Assembly: GCF_014489555.1 (NCBI RefSeq)
Contig: NZ_CP060784.1
Coordinates: forward strand, 682,001 to 746,000
Reading direction: 5' to 3'
DNA from: Hymenobacter qilianensis
GTDB taxonomy: Bacteria > Bacteroidota > Bacteroidia > Cytophagales > Hymenobacteraceae
Length of the DNA stretch: 64,000 nucleotides
Position numbers and translations under genes: made by a program
In this document: piece by piece, positions 28,301 to 37,710 of the stretch
Layout of the letters: each line of letters opens with the position of its first letter
Position numbering within the stretch: the stretch's first letter is position 1
Notes under the pieces: model-generated
Database searches by the model: none
What the model saw: only the letters and a program-made list of their open reading frames with translations
Told to the model about the DNA's origin: nothing

Positions 28301-29146
28301 ATGGGTATCAAACTAGGAATCAATGCCTACGGCAAAAACGCGATAAATCTATCCAAGATTATCCGCCACGCCGACCACCACGAGTTTCGCCAGATTTCGG
28401 TGAGTGTAGCGCTGGAAGGCGACTTCGAAACAGCCCACACGCTCGGCGACAACTCACGGATTCTCCCCACCGATACGCAGAAAAACACCGTGTATGCGTT
28501 GGCCAAAGAGCATTTCACGTCTACTATTGAAGATTTCGGCCTTCATTTGGCCAACTTCTTTTTCAGTCGAAATCCGCAGATAAGCAAAGTAAAAATCGAG
28601 TTGGTGGAGCACGGCTGGCAGCGCATGTCTTTTGATGGAACGGCGCACACGCACGCCTTCACCGGCGGCAGCACCGAAAAGCGCCGCGCCATCATCACCC
28701 AAACTGCCCAGGGCGCACAGGTTTCCGCCGGCCTTCAGGATTTGCTGCTACTGAAAACCACTGATTCAGCTTTCGAGAAATACATCAAAGACGAATACAC
28801 CGTTCTGAAAGAAACTACCGACCGCATTCTGGCCACCAAGTGTGAAGCCACCTGGCCCTACACGCGCACCGATTTAGATTTCGAAGCCACCTATCAGAAA
28901 ATCCGCACGACCCTGCTGCGCACTTTTGCCGGGCACAAAAGTCAGTCGGTGCAGCAAACACTTTACGCTATTGGGGAGCAAATTCTGCTGGAGAATGAGA
29001 CGGTGAAGGGAATCAGCCTCATTATGCCCAATAAACACTATATTCCTTTCAACCTGGAGCAGTTTGGAATGGACAATAACAACGAGATTTTCATCGCCAC
29101 CGACGAGCCATTCGGCTACATAACCGGCACGGTAGTTCGGGAGTAA
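28301..29146 (+). CDS. pucL: factor-independent urate oxidase (uricase)
   Basis: About 281 residues, oxidising urate to 5-hydroxyisourate. It has the family N-terminus LGINAYGKNAINLSKIIR with the catalytic Lys, TDTQKNTVYALAKEH (active-site Thr near residue 60), an FFFSRNPQISKVKIEL strand, and PNKHYIPFNLEQFG with the C-terminal His/Asn/Gln. I prefer ATG 28301 (MGIKLGIN); a longer start at 28280 adds seven residues. It is the only plus-strand gene in the urate cluster and is divergent from allB. Confidence 0.95.
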   Translation: MGIKLGINAYGKNAINLSKIIRHADHHEFRQISVSVALEGDFETAHTLGDNSRILPTDTQKNTVYALAKEHFTSTIEDFGLHLANFFFSRNPQISKVKIELVEHGWQRMSFDGTAHTHAFTGGSTEKRRAIITQTAQGAQVSAGLQDLLLLKTTDSAFEKYIKDEYTVLKETTDRILATKCEATWPYTRTDLDFEATYQKIRTTLLRTFAGHKSQSVQQTLYAIGEQILLENETVKGISLIMPNKHYIPFNLEQFGMDNNNEIFIATDEPFGYITGTVVRE

Positions 29147-29172
29147 TTAGCTATAAAAAAGCCCCCCAGACC

Positions 29173-29322
29173 GTCATGCTGAGCTGGTCGAAGCATATCT
29201 ACTGGTTAGTAATCAATGCCGTAGCAACGAAGCGGGAGAGATGCTTCGACCAGCTCAGCATGAGCACCTTTATACACTGCAACGTCAGCACGCGAGATGC
29301 TTCGCTGCCGCTGTGCATGACG
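29173..29322. repeat. composite inverted-repeat element, family B copy 3
   Basis: A left palindrome with GTCATGCTGAGCTGGTCGAA and its inverse (29173-29263) is followed by a half element ending GCTGCCGCTGTGCATGACGG. A single AAAAAAGCCCCCCAG half-terminator lies directly upstream (29155-29169). It looks like a hybrid of two related REP units between convergent uricase and xdhC. Confidence 0.75.
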
Positions 29323-29338
29323 GTCTGGGCAATATTGA

Positions 29339-30310
29339 TTACTTCGCATTCTTCACCGAAATCAATTGTGCGGCGATGCTGATGGCTATTTCTTCGGGCG
29401 TTTGGCTATTGATGGGCAAACCAACCGGGGCGTGAAGCTGCTGCAATTGCTTTTGCGAAAAGCCCTCCGCCTGATAGTCGGTGAGCATCTTTTCAATCTT
29501 TTTCTGACTGCCTAACAAGCCTAAGAAGCGGAGCTTCTTGCCCAGCAGCGCCCGCACAGCAATATCGTCGGTGCGGTAGCCTACGGTCATGATGATGACG
29601 TACTGATTTTCGCCTTCGGAAATAAGCTCATTTAAGTCGGCGTAGCTGGCGACGATGGTTTTTTCGTGGACGTAATTGTTCGCTAAGAAGGTGTTGAGCT
29701 GCGGCCGGTCTTCGTAGAGCTGCACCCGAAAATCCAGCGACTGCACTAAGCGCGATAAGGCCAGGGCGCAGTGCCCGCCGCCGATTAGGTGCAGCTGATT
29801 CTTATGCCCGATTTTTTCCTGATAAAGCCACTCGGCTTCTGCCTCCTGCCGAAACAGATAATCCTGGATCGGCAACTTGCTGGCCTCGAAGAAAATGCCC
29901 CCCGGCGACAATATGAGCGTACAGGATTGCTCCTGCTGCAAAGCTAAGAGCAGCTGCTGTATGGCCGGCGCATCCGTTGGCCGCACGGGGTAGAACAACA
30001 CGGTTTGCTCGCCGGAGCAAATCATGCCGCTCTGGTTCTGGGGAGCTTTTTTGTTGTGAATCTGGCGGTGCAGGGAGCTGCCGGGCGACGGCTGAGCGAG
30101 GCGCTCACGGGCCAGCTGCACCAGCTTGTGCTCCATGATACCGCCGCCGATGGAGCCCTGCATATCACCGTGCGCGTCCACGCTCATAGCAAAGCCCTGC
30201 CGGCCCGGACTACTGCCCTGGCTTTGCACCACATACAGCAACATGGCCGGAACGCCCCGGCCCAGACTCTCGCTAAGAAGCTGCCACGTGGCGAAGGTTC
30301 TGCTGCTCAT
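29339..30310 (-). CDS. xdhC: XdhC family protein (molybdenum cofactor insertion/maturation)
   Basis: A 323-residue XdhC/CoxI-type protein. N-terminal WQLLSESLGRGVPAMLLYVV and SPGRQGFAMSV precede GSIGGGIMEHKLVQLA, typical of the XdhC_CoxI domain. The C-terminal Rossmann domain begins LHLIGGGHCALALSRLV near residue 180 and contains VIIMTVGYRTDDIAVRALLG. XdhC proteins sulfurate and deliver Moco to xanthine dehydrogenase. The ATG at 30310 lies inside the end of xdhB, a 38-bp overlap. Confidence 0.92.
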   Translation of the reverse strand: MSSRTFATWQLLSESLGRGVPAMLLYVVQSQGSSPGRQGFAMSVDAHGDMQGSIGGGIMEHKLVQLARERLAQPSPGSSLHRQIHNKKAPQNQSGMICSGEQTVLFYPVRPTDAPAIQQLLLALQQEQSCTLILSPGGIFFEASKLPIQDYLFRQEAEAEWLYQEKIGHKNQLHLIGGGHCALALSRLVQSLDFRVQLYEDRPQLNTFLANNYVHEKTIVASYADLNELISEGENQYVIIMTVGYRTDDIAVRALLGKKLRFLGLLGSQKKIEKMLTDYQAEGFSQKQLQQLHAPVGLPINSQTPEEIAISIAAQLISVKNAK

Positions 30311-32581
30311 GCACTTGTTGGGTACCTGTGGCCGCCTGCGGATACAACCCAAGCAACACTTTCTCCGGTGTCATCGGGGCATCAAAGGCGATAGGAGAAG
30401 TTGGGTTGAAGGCTTTGATAGCGTTGCGCAAAGCGAAATAAGTACCAATGCCGTACATAAATGGCGGCTCGCCCACGGCCTTGGAGCGGAAGATAGCAAG
30501 GTTGTCCTGCTCGGTTTGCAAAGGCTCAATGGCAATTTCCTTCGGTACCGAATAGATGTCGGGGATTTTGTAGGTGGAGAGCGTATTGGAGCGCAAGCGG
30601 CCGGCCGTGTCATACAGCAATTCTTCCAGCGTCATCCAACCTATGCCTTGTACAATGCCGCCCTCAATCTGCCCACGGTCTACGGCGGGGTTCATGCTGA
30701 GCCCAAAGTCGTGCACCACCCGCACCGCGTCTACCTGATAGGTGCCACGCAGACAATCCACGGTGACGGTGGTGATGGCCGTGCCGTAGACGTGATACGC
30801 GAAAGGGTGGCCCTTTTCGGTGGTTTTATCGAAGTACACATCCGGCGTGGCATAGTGGGAGTGCTCCGATAAGCTCACGCGCTTCAGAAAAGCGGCCGTC
30901 ACCAGCTTTTTCCAGTCAAGGTCCGTTTCCTGGCCGTTGAGCAGCACCTGTTCATCCCTCAGCTCAATGGCCGCTTCGGACGCTTGCAGCACCTGGGCCG
31001 CTACCTCTTTGAGGCGCTGCACAATGGCCTGACAAGCCAGCTGCACGGCCTTGCCATTCAGGTCGGCGGTGGCGCTGGCGGCGGAAGGCGATGTGTTGGC
31101 AATACGGTTGGTGCTAGTGGTTTGCACTCGCACCTTGGCCGGACTGACAGAAAGGGTTTGGGCTGCTACTTGCAGCATTTTGGTGTTCACGCCCTGGCCC
31201 ATTTCCACGGCGCCGGTGCTCACTCGCACGCTGCCGTCATAGTACACGTGCACCAGCGCCCGCGCCTGATTCATGGACGTGTTGGTGAACGAGATACCAA
31301 AGCAAACCGGCATCAGCGCCAGGCCTTTTTTGTAAAGAATATTGGCCGTGTTAAACGCTTCAACCTCCTGCCGCAGCTTTGCTACGTCGTACAATTCTTC
31401 CGCCTTATGCCAGCAGGCACGCGCCTCACTCACGGCTTTTTGCCCAAACGGAAACTCGTCGCCGGTCTGGTTCAGGTTCTTTTTTTGAATTACGCAGGCC
31501 TCTACGCCAAGCTTCTCGGCAGCCGTTGCAATGGCAGCTTCCATCACAAACTTGGCTTGCGGACCGCCGAAGCCCCGAAAGGCCGTGTTGGGGGCAAATG
31601 TGTGCGGCAGCTAAATGCCGTGGCCCGCACATTGGGAATGAAATAAGTGCTGGTGGTGTGAAACAGCGTCCGCTCCATAATGGCCGGCGACAGGTCGGCG
31701 GCGGCCCCGGCATTCTGGTAGAAGTCTGCCTCGTAGGCAATGATTTTGAGGTCTTTATCCAGCCCAATTTTGAAGTCGGAGGAGTACGGGTGGCGCTTGC
31801 CAGTCATGGCCATATCTTCCAGCCGGTGCAGTACATATTTTACTGGCCGGCGCAGATGATGCGCCGCCAGCGCGCACAGGGCTACCCAGGCATTCGCTTG
31901 ATCTTCTTTGCCCCCAAATCCGCCCCCCAGCCGAATCACATCTACCTCCAGCTGGTGCATGGGCACGCCCAGCACCCGCGCCGCCGTGCGCTGCCCAGCC
32001 GTGGGACTTTGGGTCGAAGAATAGATCTTCAGCTCGCCGTTTTCCTGCGGAATGGCATAGGCGCACTGCGTTTCGATATACAGATGCTCCTGCCCGTTGG
32101 TGTCTGTGGTGCCCTCAAATACATACTCGCACTGTTCCCAGGCCCGCGTGGTATCGCCCAGGCGGAAGGTGCGCGCGGGCACAATCAGCTGGTCTTGGGC
32201 GTGCGCCACGCGCGGGTCGGTAATTACAGGAAGCGGCTTTATATCAACTTTTATTTTCTTCACCGCTGCCCGCGCTGCTTCATCCGACGTCGCCACAACA
32301 AAGGCAATCGGCATTCCGCAGAAATCTACCTCGTGCTCCGCTAGCAATGGCTCATCGGGGATGATGCCGCCAATCTGGTTTTCGCCGGTGATATCCTGGT
32401 GGGTAAAAATGCGCACTATGCCGGGCTCCTGCGCGGCCTCTGAGAGGTAGAGTTGCTCGATATGCCCATGCGCAATAGGCGAACTAAACACGGCCCCAAA
32501 TAGCGTTCCGGCCACCAACGGAATATCATCCAGGTAGACCGACTGCCCCTTCGTGTGGTTACCGGAATCTATATTTTTCAT
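30273..32581 (-). CDS. xdhB: xanthine dehydrogenase molybdopterin-binding subunit (frameshift)
   Basis: About 769 residues when repaired. It is the large subunit that oxidises hypoxanthine and xanthine to urate at a Moco centre. Landmarks are N-terminal GQSVYLDDIP, TQSPTAGQRTAARVLG, the Moco loop RLGGGFGGKEDQAN, and C-terminal SKAVGEPPFMYGIGTYFALRNAI with the catalytic Glu. The frame breaks at G5 run 31590-31594. One more base gives THLPPNTAFRGFGGPQAKFV, the conserved Moco-binding FRGFG block. Another motif copy (31911-31915) lies in the GGGFGGK codons without harm. It follows xdhA, separated by repeat B4. Confidence 0.93.
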
Positions 32582-32605
32582 CGTGGTATTCTGGGTTTAA
32601 ATAGT

Positions 32606-32696
32606 GTCATGCAGAGCGCAGCGCAGCATCTCGCGTGTTTAGCAGGATTACTAATCTAAATGCGTGAGCGAGATGCTGCGCTGCGCTCTGCATGAC
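32606..32696. repeat. inverted-repeat element, family B copy 4
   Basis: GTCATGCAGAGCGCAGCGCA and TGCGCTGCGCTCTGCATGAC are exact inverted repeats around a core with GTTTAGCAGGATTACTAATC. It occupies the xdhA-xdhB gap on the operon transcript. Confidence 0.85.
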
Positions 32697-32721
32697 GTTC
32701 TAAATCATGAGCGTATAGAAG

Positions 32722-34272
32722 TTACTGTACCAACTCTGATGGATTCAGCTGCGGGAATAGCGCCAGGAAATGAGCTTTTATCAACTGGTTTAGGAGAAGC
32801 CGCTTGTACGTTTCGGTACCACGCGCGTCGCTGATGGGGGCTATTTCAGTCTGCGCTATTTCCAGCGCTTTCTGAATGAGTTCTTCTGACACCTCTTTGC
32901 CTGCTACAAACTCCGACGCCTTGCGTAGAAGCATGGGAATTGGCCCTACGCCGCCAGCCGAAACTGCGGCCGTCACGATAAAGCCGTCCTGAATTGTAAG
33001 GCAGCAGGCCGAGTTCACGCTGGCAATATCCAGGTGCGTCCGCTTGCTGACTTTCTCGAAGTTGAAGCGAGTAGCCGCGGCAGGCAATTCAAACCAGATG
33101 GCCGTAATATTCTCCTGGGGGGCTTTTTCCAGTAATTTATAGCCTTTATAAAACTGGCGCAAGGGTATTTCGCGCGCCGTGTGCCCGTCGCTGAGCACCA
33201 GCTGCGCGTTCAGGGCCAGAAACATAATCGTCAGGTCGCCAATGGGCGAAGCGTTGACGAAGTTGCCCGCCACGGTGGCCATATTGCGAATCGGCGTAGA
33301 CGACACCAGCCGCAGAAATTGGCGAAAGTCAGGAAAATACTCCTGCATAACACCCGACTCAGCCAAGTCGCTCACGGTAGCTGCGCCGCCAATTACGCAG
33401 CGGTTTTCCTGCCGAACAATACCCTTCAAATCAGCTTGATTGAGGAGAAAGCGAGCAGCCAGTTCTTTCATCTGATCATGCTTCTGCACGTACAGATCGG
33501 TGCCACCACCTACAAACTGTAATGCCCCGCTCAGAACGTGCCCATTGGGTGCGCTATCTGCCGCCAGCGCCCGCAGCCGGCTTTTGATGGAGGTGAAATA
33601 CTCGGGTAGAATCTGGTGCCGGGCCACGAATACCGCTGGCTCCTCCCCTTCGCTTGCTGCCAACAATTGTGCGACTTTGGCGGCCGCCCGCTCAATGGAT
33701 TTGTAGCCTGTGCACCGGCAGATGTTGCCATCCACGGCGGCTATGGCGTTCTGGGTGGTTGGCTTTTGCCCGCTCAGGCAGAAGCCCGCCAGCGACACCA
33801 CGAAGCCCGGCGTACAAAACCCGCATTGGGTCGCCGATTCGTCTACCATGGCCTGCTGAATCGGGTTTAGCTGCTCCATATTTATTCCCTCCACCGTCAC
33901 CACGTGCTTGCCCTGCACGTTGCCCAGCGGTGTAAGGCAGGAAGTATAGGATCGGTAGCGCACCTGAGTATCCGCAAGCTCGCCTACCAGTACCGTGCAC
34001 GCGCCGCAGTCGCCCTCCCGGCACCCGATTTTGGTGCCCGGTAGGTGCTGATGATAGCGCACAAAGTCCAGCAGCACCGTGCCCGCCGGCAAGTCCGTGG
34101 CTACTTCTTGATTGTTGAGAATAAACTTCAGCAAGGGAAAAGCATTTGAGGTGGTTGCGGAAGTTACTTGATTTGAGCGAGATAACAGTACGCTGCTGAC
34201 CAGAGAAAACATGGCTCCAGCACAGAAGCTGGCCACTACAAACGGTGGCGCAACCGCCAACATGGCTGCCAA
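32722..34272 (-). CDS. xdhA: xanthine dehydrogenase FeS/FAD subunit
   Basis: Up to 516 residues, a fusion of the [2Fe-2S] and FAD domains. The first cluster is in KIGCREGDCGACTVLVG, and the second uses CGFCTPGFVVSLAGFC and NICRCTGYKSIERA. The FAD domain has FVGGGTDLYVQKHDQ, IGGAATVSDLAESG and TPIRNMATVAGNFVNASPIGD, and ends in a CO-dehydrogenase-type C-terminal domain. The extreme N-terminus is uncertain: the frame opens at 34272, but the domain begins about residue 45 (LLKFILNNQEV). An ATG at 34212 is the more plausible start. No frameshift was seen. Confidence 0.93.
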   Translation of the reverse strand: MAAMLAVAPPFVVASFCAGAMFSLVSSVLLSRSNQVTSATTSNAFPLLKFILNNQEVATDLPAGTVLLDFVRYHQHLPGTKIGCREGDCGACTVLVGELADTQVRYRSYTSCLTPLGNVQGKHVVTVEGINMEQLNPIQQAMVDESATQCGFCTPGFVVSLAGFCLSGQKPTTQNAIAAVDGNICRCTGYKSIERAAAKVAQLLAASEGEEPAVFVARHQILPEYFTSIKSRLRALAADSAPNGHVLSGALQFVGGGTDLYVQKHDQMKELAARFLLNQADLKGIVRQENRCVIGGAATVSDLAESGVMQEYFPDFRQFLRLVSSTPIRNMATVAGNFVNASPIGDLTIMFLALNAQLVLSDGHTAREIPLRQFYKGYKLLEKAPQENITAIWFELPAAATRFNFEKVSKRTHLDIASVNSACCLTIQDGFIVTAAVSAGGVGPIPMLLRKASEFVAGKEVSEELIQKALEIAQTEIAPISDARGTETYKRLLLNQLIKAHFLALFPQLNPSELVQ

Positions 34273-34690
34273 CTTTCTGCTGATAGAGCCACAGGCTCGG
34301 TAGAAGCCGGCTCCATCAGTGGCCAGACTTTTCGTTCCGGCCTAAACGAATAGAAACCAAGCTATTCCGCGAAGAAGCGAACAGGGGTAGTCAGCCGGCA
34401 ACGTTCCCGATAACGATTGCATAAAAAAAAAGCCCCCAGTCAAATCAAAGGGGGTGAGAATATTTAACATTATACCACAATAACCTCCAAAAGGAGGTTT
34501 TCTGGCGCTTACACGACGCTAGATCTTGTTGCGTGAGCCATCAGCTGATCTAGTCAAAGGCTCAGGTAAAAGCGACATTCTGCAGAAGCTACTTATGGTT
34601 TCTGTCGCGCATTCACTCGGCGCTTTGCATACACCACCAACGTGGGCCTGAGGCCTGGTAACTCCTTCTCTTTCAATATTTCCACACTAC
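34273..34690. other. divergent intergenic region, xdhA / susC
   Basis: 418 bp without a credible gene. It contains an unpaired half-terminator (C-run 34433-34437), the hairpin listed at 34482-34503, and a 7-bp inverted repeat CTAGATC (34519-34525) / GATCTAG (34547-34553). No TAnnTTTG element could be placed with confidence. A long hairpin-rich leader for susC is possible. Confidence 0.45.
34482..34503 (+). terminator. small hairpin with T-run
   Basis: AACCTCC AAAA GGAGGTT followed by TTCT, a perfect 7-bp stem with a 4-base loop. On the plus strand it precedes susC by about 190 bp and could act as an attenuator. Confidence 0.5.
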
Positions 34691-37657
34691 ATGAAGCAAA
34701 AACTACTCTTACCAGCAATCTTGCTTTGCGCGGGAATGCCGGCTTGGGCCCAACAATCCCGTTCGGTAACGGGACAGGTGCTGGACGCTGTCACCGGCGA
34801 AGGACTACCGGGCGTGACGGTACTGGTCAAAAACACTACTGTTGGCGCTTCAACTGACCCGGATGGGCGTTTTTTGCTGAGCGTGCCCGATGGCAGCGAA
34901 GCCAGCCTGACGGTGAGCTCAATCGGCTACTTAACGCAAACGATTACCCTAGGCTCGCAAACTGACCTCAAAATCAGACTTGCCCCCGATCGTAAGGCGC
35001 TTGATGAGGTAGTAGTAATTGGCTACGGACAGGTGAAGAAGAGCGACGTAACGGGCGCTATTGTTTCGGTGAAAGAGGCCGACCTGAAAAAAGTACCGGT
35101 GGCCAACGTCATGGAGTCGTTGCAGGGTCGGCTGCCGGGCGTGGATATCGTCAGCGCCGGAGGTCAAGCAGGTGCACCCGTGAATATCACGGTGCGTGGC
35201 AACCGCTCTATCAATGCCAGCAACGGGCCGCTGTTTGTGGTGGATGGCGTGCAGTACAACTCCATTCAGGACATCAACCCCAACGACATTGCCTCCATGG
35301 AGGTACTCAAGGATGCGGCCTCCACGGCCATCTACGGCGCCCGGGGGGCAAATGGCGTTATTATCGTGAGCACCAAGAAAGGTGCGGCGGGCAAAACGCG
35401 CGTCACGCTCAACTCCTACTACGGTATCACCGACCGGGTATATTATCCGGAGGTAAACAACGCGGCCGAGTTTGTGGCCCAGAAGCGGGAAGCCAACCGC
35501 ACCAGCGGCCGGTGGGCTACCGTGGCCGACGACCCGAAGATCTTCACCGCTGCTGAGTTGGAAGCCATTGCCAACGGCACCTCTACCAACTGGGCCGATT
35601 TGCTGTTCCGCGATGGCGTGCAGCAAGAGCATCAGATTGGCTTATCGGGCGGCTCTGAGAAAACCAAGTTCTACCTGTCGGGCGATTATTATAACGAGCA
35701 GGGGCTGTTCCGTAAAGATGACCTCAACCGCTATTCTTTTCGGGCTAACCTTGATCAGGCACTGAATGATAAGGTAAGCATCGGCCTGCAAAATCAGCTG
35801 ACTTATTACAACCAGAATACCCGGCGCGACCCAACCAACCAGGCGAATAAGATTAACCCCCTGGGTACGCCCTATGATGCGGATGGCAACATTGTTAACT
35901 ATCCTAACAACCAAGCCTTTATCAACCCATTGGTAGATGAGCTGCCAGACAACTACACCAACAACACCCGCACTACCCGTACTTTCTCCACGGCCTACAT
36001 CAGCTATCAGATTCTGCCGAGCCTGAACCTGCGCTCCAACCTTGGCCTGACGCTTTCCAACGGCCGCACGGGCATTTACCAGGGCCAGTACACCCTCGAC
36101 CGCAACGGCCAAGTTTCGCAGTCGTCGTACGGAACGCAGTTTGACACGAACTGGAGCTGGGAGAACATCCTTAACTACAACAAGACCTTCGGCAACCACT
36201 CACTGACGGCCACCGGTGTTACCTCCCTGCTAACGTTCAATACCGAGAACTCCAACGCTCAGGGCCGCAACCAGCTGCTGGCGTATCAGGAGTTCTTTGC
36301 TTTGGCCAATGCGAATCAGCAGGTTGGTATCAATAGCGGCTACACCGACAGCAAGCTGATCTCGTTCACGGGCCGTGTGCAGTACGGCTTCAAAGGCAAA
36401 TATTTGCTGACGCTGACGGGCCGCGAAGACTTGTCGTCGAAGCTGGCGCGGGGCAACAAGGGCTCGTTCTTTCCTTCGGCCGCCGTGGCTTGGCGCATCA
36501 TCGACGAGGATTTCATGAAAGACCTGACGTCGGTAACGGATTTGAAGCTGCGCGCCAGCTACGGCCGGGCCGGCAACTACGACGTGCCTGCTTACTCTTC
36601 GCAGAGCCTGCTGTCGCGCATTCCGTATGCCTTTGGCGAAACCGCTGCCGCCGGCTACACCTTTGCTAACCGCATCGGCAACCCCGAGCTGGGCTGGGAA
36701 ATTTCGCTGACCAAGAACGTCGGCCTCGATTTTGGCTTCCTCGATAACCGCGTGACGGGCTCCGTGGACGTGTACGACACCAAGACGAGCGACCTGCTGC
36801 TGAACCGCTTTCTTCCGCTTTCCTCGGGCGTGTCGTTTATCACCCAGAACATTGGCCAGACCCGCAACCGGGGCGTAGAAGTAGGTTTGAATGCGCGCGT
36901 TGTGGAGCGGGAAGATTTCACCTGGAACGTAGGCCTGACGTGGTTTAAGAACAAAGAAGAGATTCTGGAGTTGGGCACCGGCACCAACGACATCACCAAC
37001 GGTTTGTTTATCGGCTCGCCGGTGCGGGTGTTCTACGACTATGAAAAAATAGGCATCTGGCAAACGGATGAAGCAGATGCGGCGAAAGCATTCGGCCAGA
37101 AGCCCGGACAGATCAAGGTGAAAGACCTGGATGGCGACGGGCGCATCACAGCGGCCAACGACCGGCGCGTGCTAGGCTCGGCTGTACCAAAGTGGAGCGG
37201 CAGCCTCAGCAGCGACCTGAGCTACAAGGGCTTCGACCTTTCATTCCAGGTATTTGCGCGCATCGGGCAGATGATCAACTATGAGTACGCGGAGGTTTTT
37301 GACCCCCAAGGCATTGAGAATAGCTCACGTCAGAACTACTGGACCCCTGAAAATCCCTCCAACGACTACCCGCGCCCCGACGCGGCCCTTTCGAAGAGCA
37401 CTCTGCGAAATGGCCTTTTTGGCACGACGCTCGGCTACCGCGACGGCTCATTTGTGAAGCTACGCGGCGTGACGCTCGGCTATAATCTGCCAGCCTCCTG
37501 GCTGGAAAAAGTGGCTATCAGCTCGGCCCGCGTGTACGTGCAGGGTAAGAACCTGGTGACACTCAGTGAGATTGATAACTACGACCCTGAACGTGGTGGT
37601 GCAATCACTACTCCCATTCCGCGCGTGGTATCAGCGGGCATCAACCTAGGCTTCTAG
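34691..37657 (+). CDS. SusC/RagA family TonB-linked outer membrane protein
   Basis: A 988-residue TonB-dependent transporter with signal peptide MKQKLLLPAILLCAGMPAWA. Then come a carboxypeptidase-regulatory-like domain (VTGQVLDAVTGEGLPGVTV), the SusC motif VVVIGYGQVKKSDVTGAI near residue 108, a plug domain with GRLPGVDIVSAGGQAG and STAIYGARGANGVIIVSTK, and a beta-barrel ending in VVSAGINLGF. It is paired with the SusD gene 53 bp downstream. No glycosidase, sulfatase or anti-sigma/hybrid regulator adjoins, but the purine-catabolism cluster does. It is intact, with one G6 motif copy in frame (35343-35348). The substrate is unknown. Confidence 0.96.
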   Translation: MKQKLLLPAILLCAGMPAWAQQSRSVTGQVLDAVTGEGLPGVTVLVKNTTVGASTDPDGRFLLSVPDGSEASLTVSSIGYLTQTITLGSQTDLKIRLAPDRKALDEVVVIGYGQVKKSDVTGAIVSVKEADLKKVPVANVMESLQGRLPGVDIVSAGGQAGAPVNITVRGNRSINASNGPLFVVDGVQYNSIQDINPNDIASMEVLKDAASTAIYGARGANGVIIVSTKKGAAGKTRVTLNSYYGITDRVYYPEVNNAAEFVAQKREANRTSGRWATVADDPKIFTAAELEAIANGTSTNWADLLFRDGVQQEHQIGLSGGSEKTKFYLSGDYYNEQGLFRKDDLNRYSFRANLDQALNDKVSIGLQNQLTYYNQNTRRDPTNQANKINPLGTPYDADGNIVNYPNNQAFINPLVDELPDNYTNNTRTTRTFSTAYISYQILPSLNLRSNLGLTLSNGRTGIYQGQYTLDRNGQVSQSSYGTQFDTNWSWENILNYNKTFGNHSLTATGVTSLLTFNTENSNAQGRNQLLAYQEFFALANANQQVGINSGYTDSKLISFTGRVQYGFKGKYLLTLTGREDLSSKLARGNKGSFFPSAAVAWRIIDEDFMKDLTSVTDLKLRASYGRAGNYDVPAYSSQSLLSRIPYAFGETAAAGYTFANRIGNPELGWEISLTKNVGLDFGFLDNRVTGSVDVYDTKTSDLLLNRFLPLSSGVSFITQNIGQTRNRGVEVGLNARVVEREDFTWNVGLTWFKNKEEILELGTGTNDITNGLFIGSPVRVFYDYEKIGIWQTDEADAAKAFGQKPGQIKVKDLDGDGRITAANDRRVLGSAVPKWSGSLSSDLSYKGFDLSFQVFARIGQMINYEYAEVFDPQGIENSSRQNYWTPENPSNDYPRPDAALSKSTLRNGLFGTTLGYRDGSFVKLRGVTLGYNLPASWLEKVAISSARVYVQGKNLVTLSEIDNYDPERGGAITTPIPRVVSAGINLGF

Positions 37658-37710
37658 GGGGCTTTTTTGTAGCCATTGCCTGTGTTTTCAACCAGTATTT
37701 GACGAAGAAG

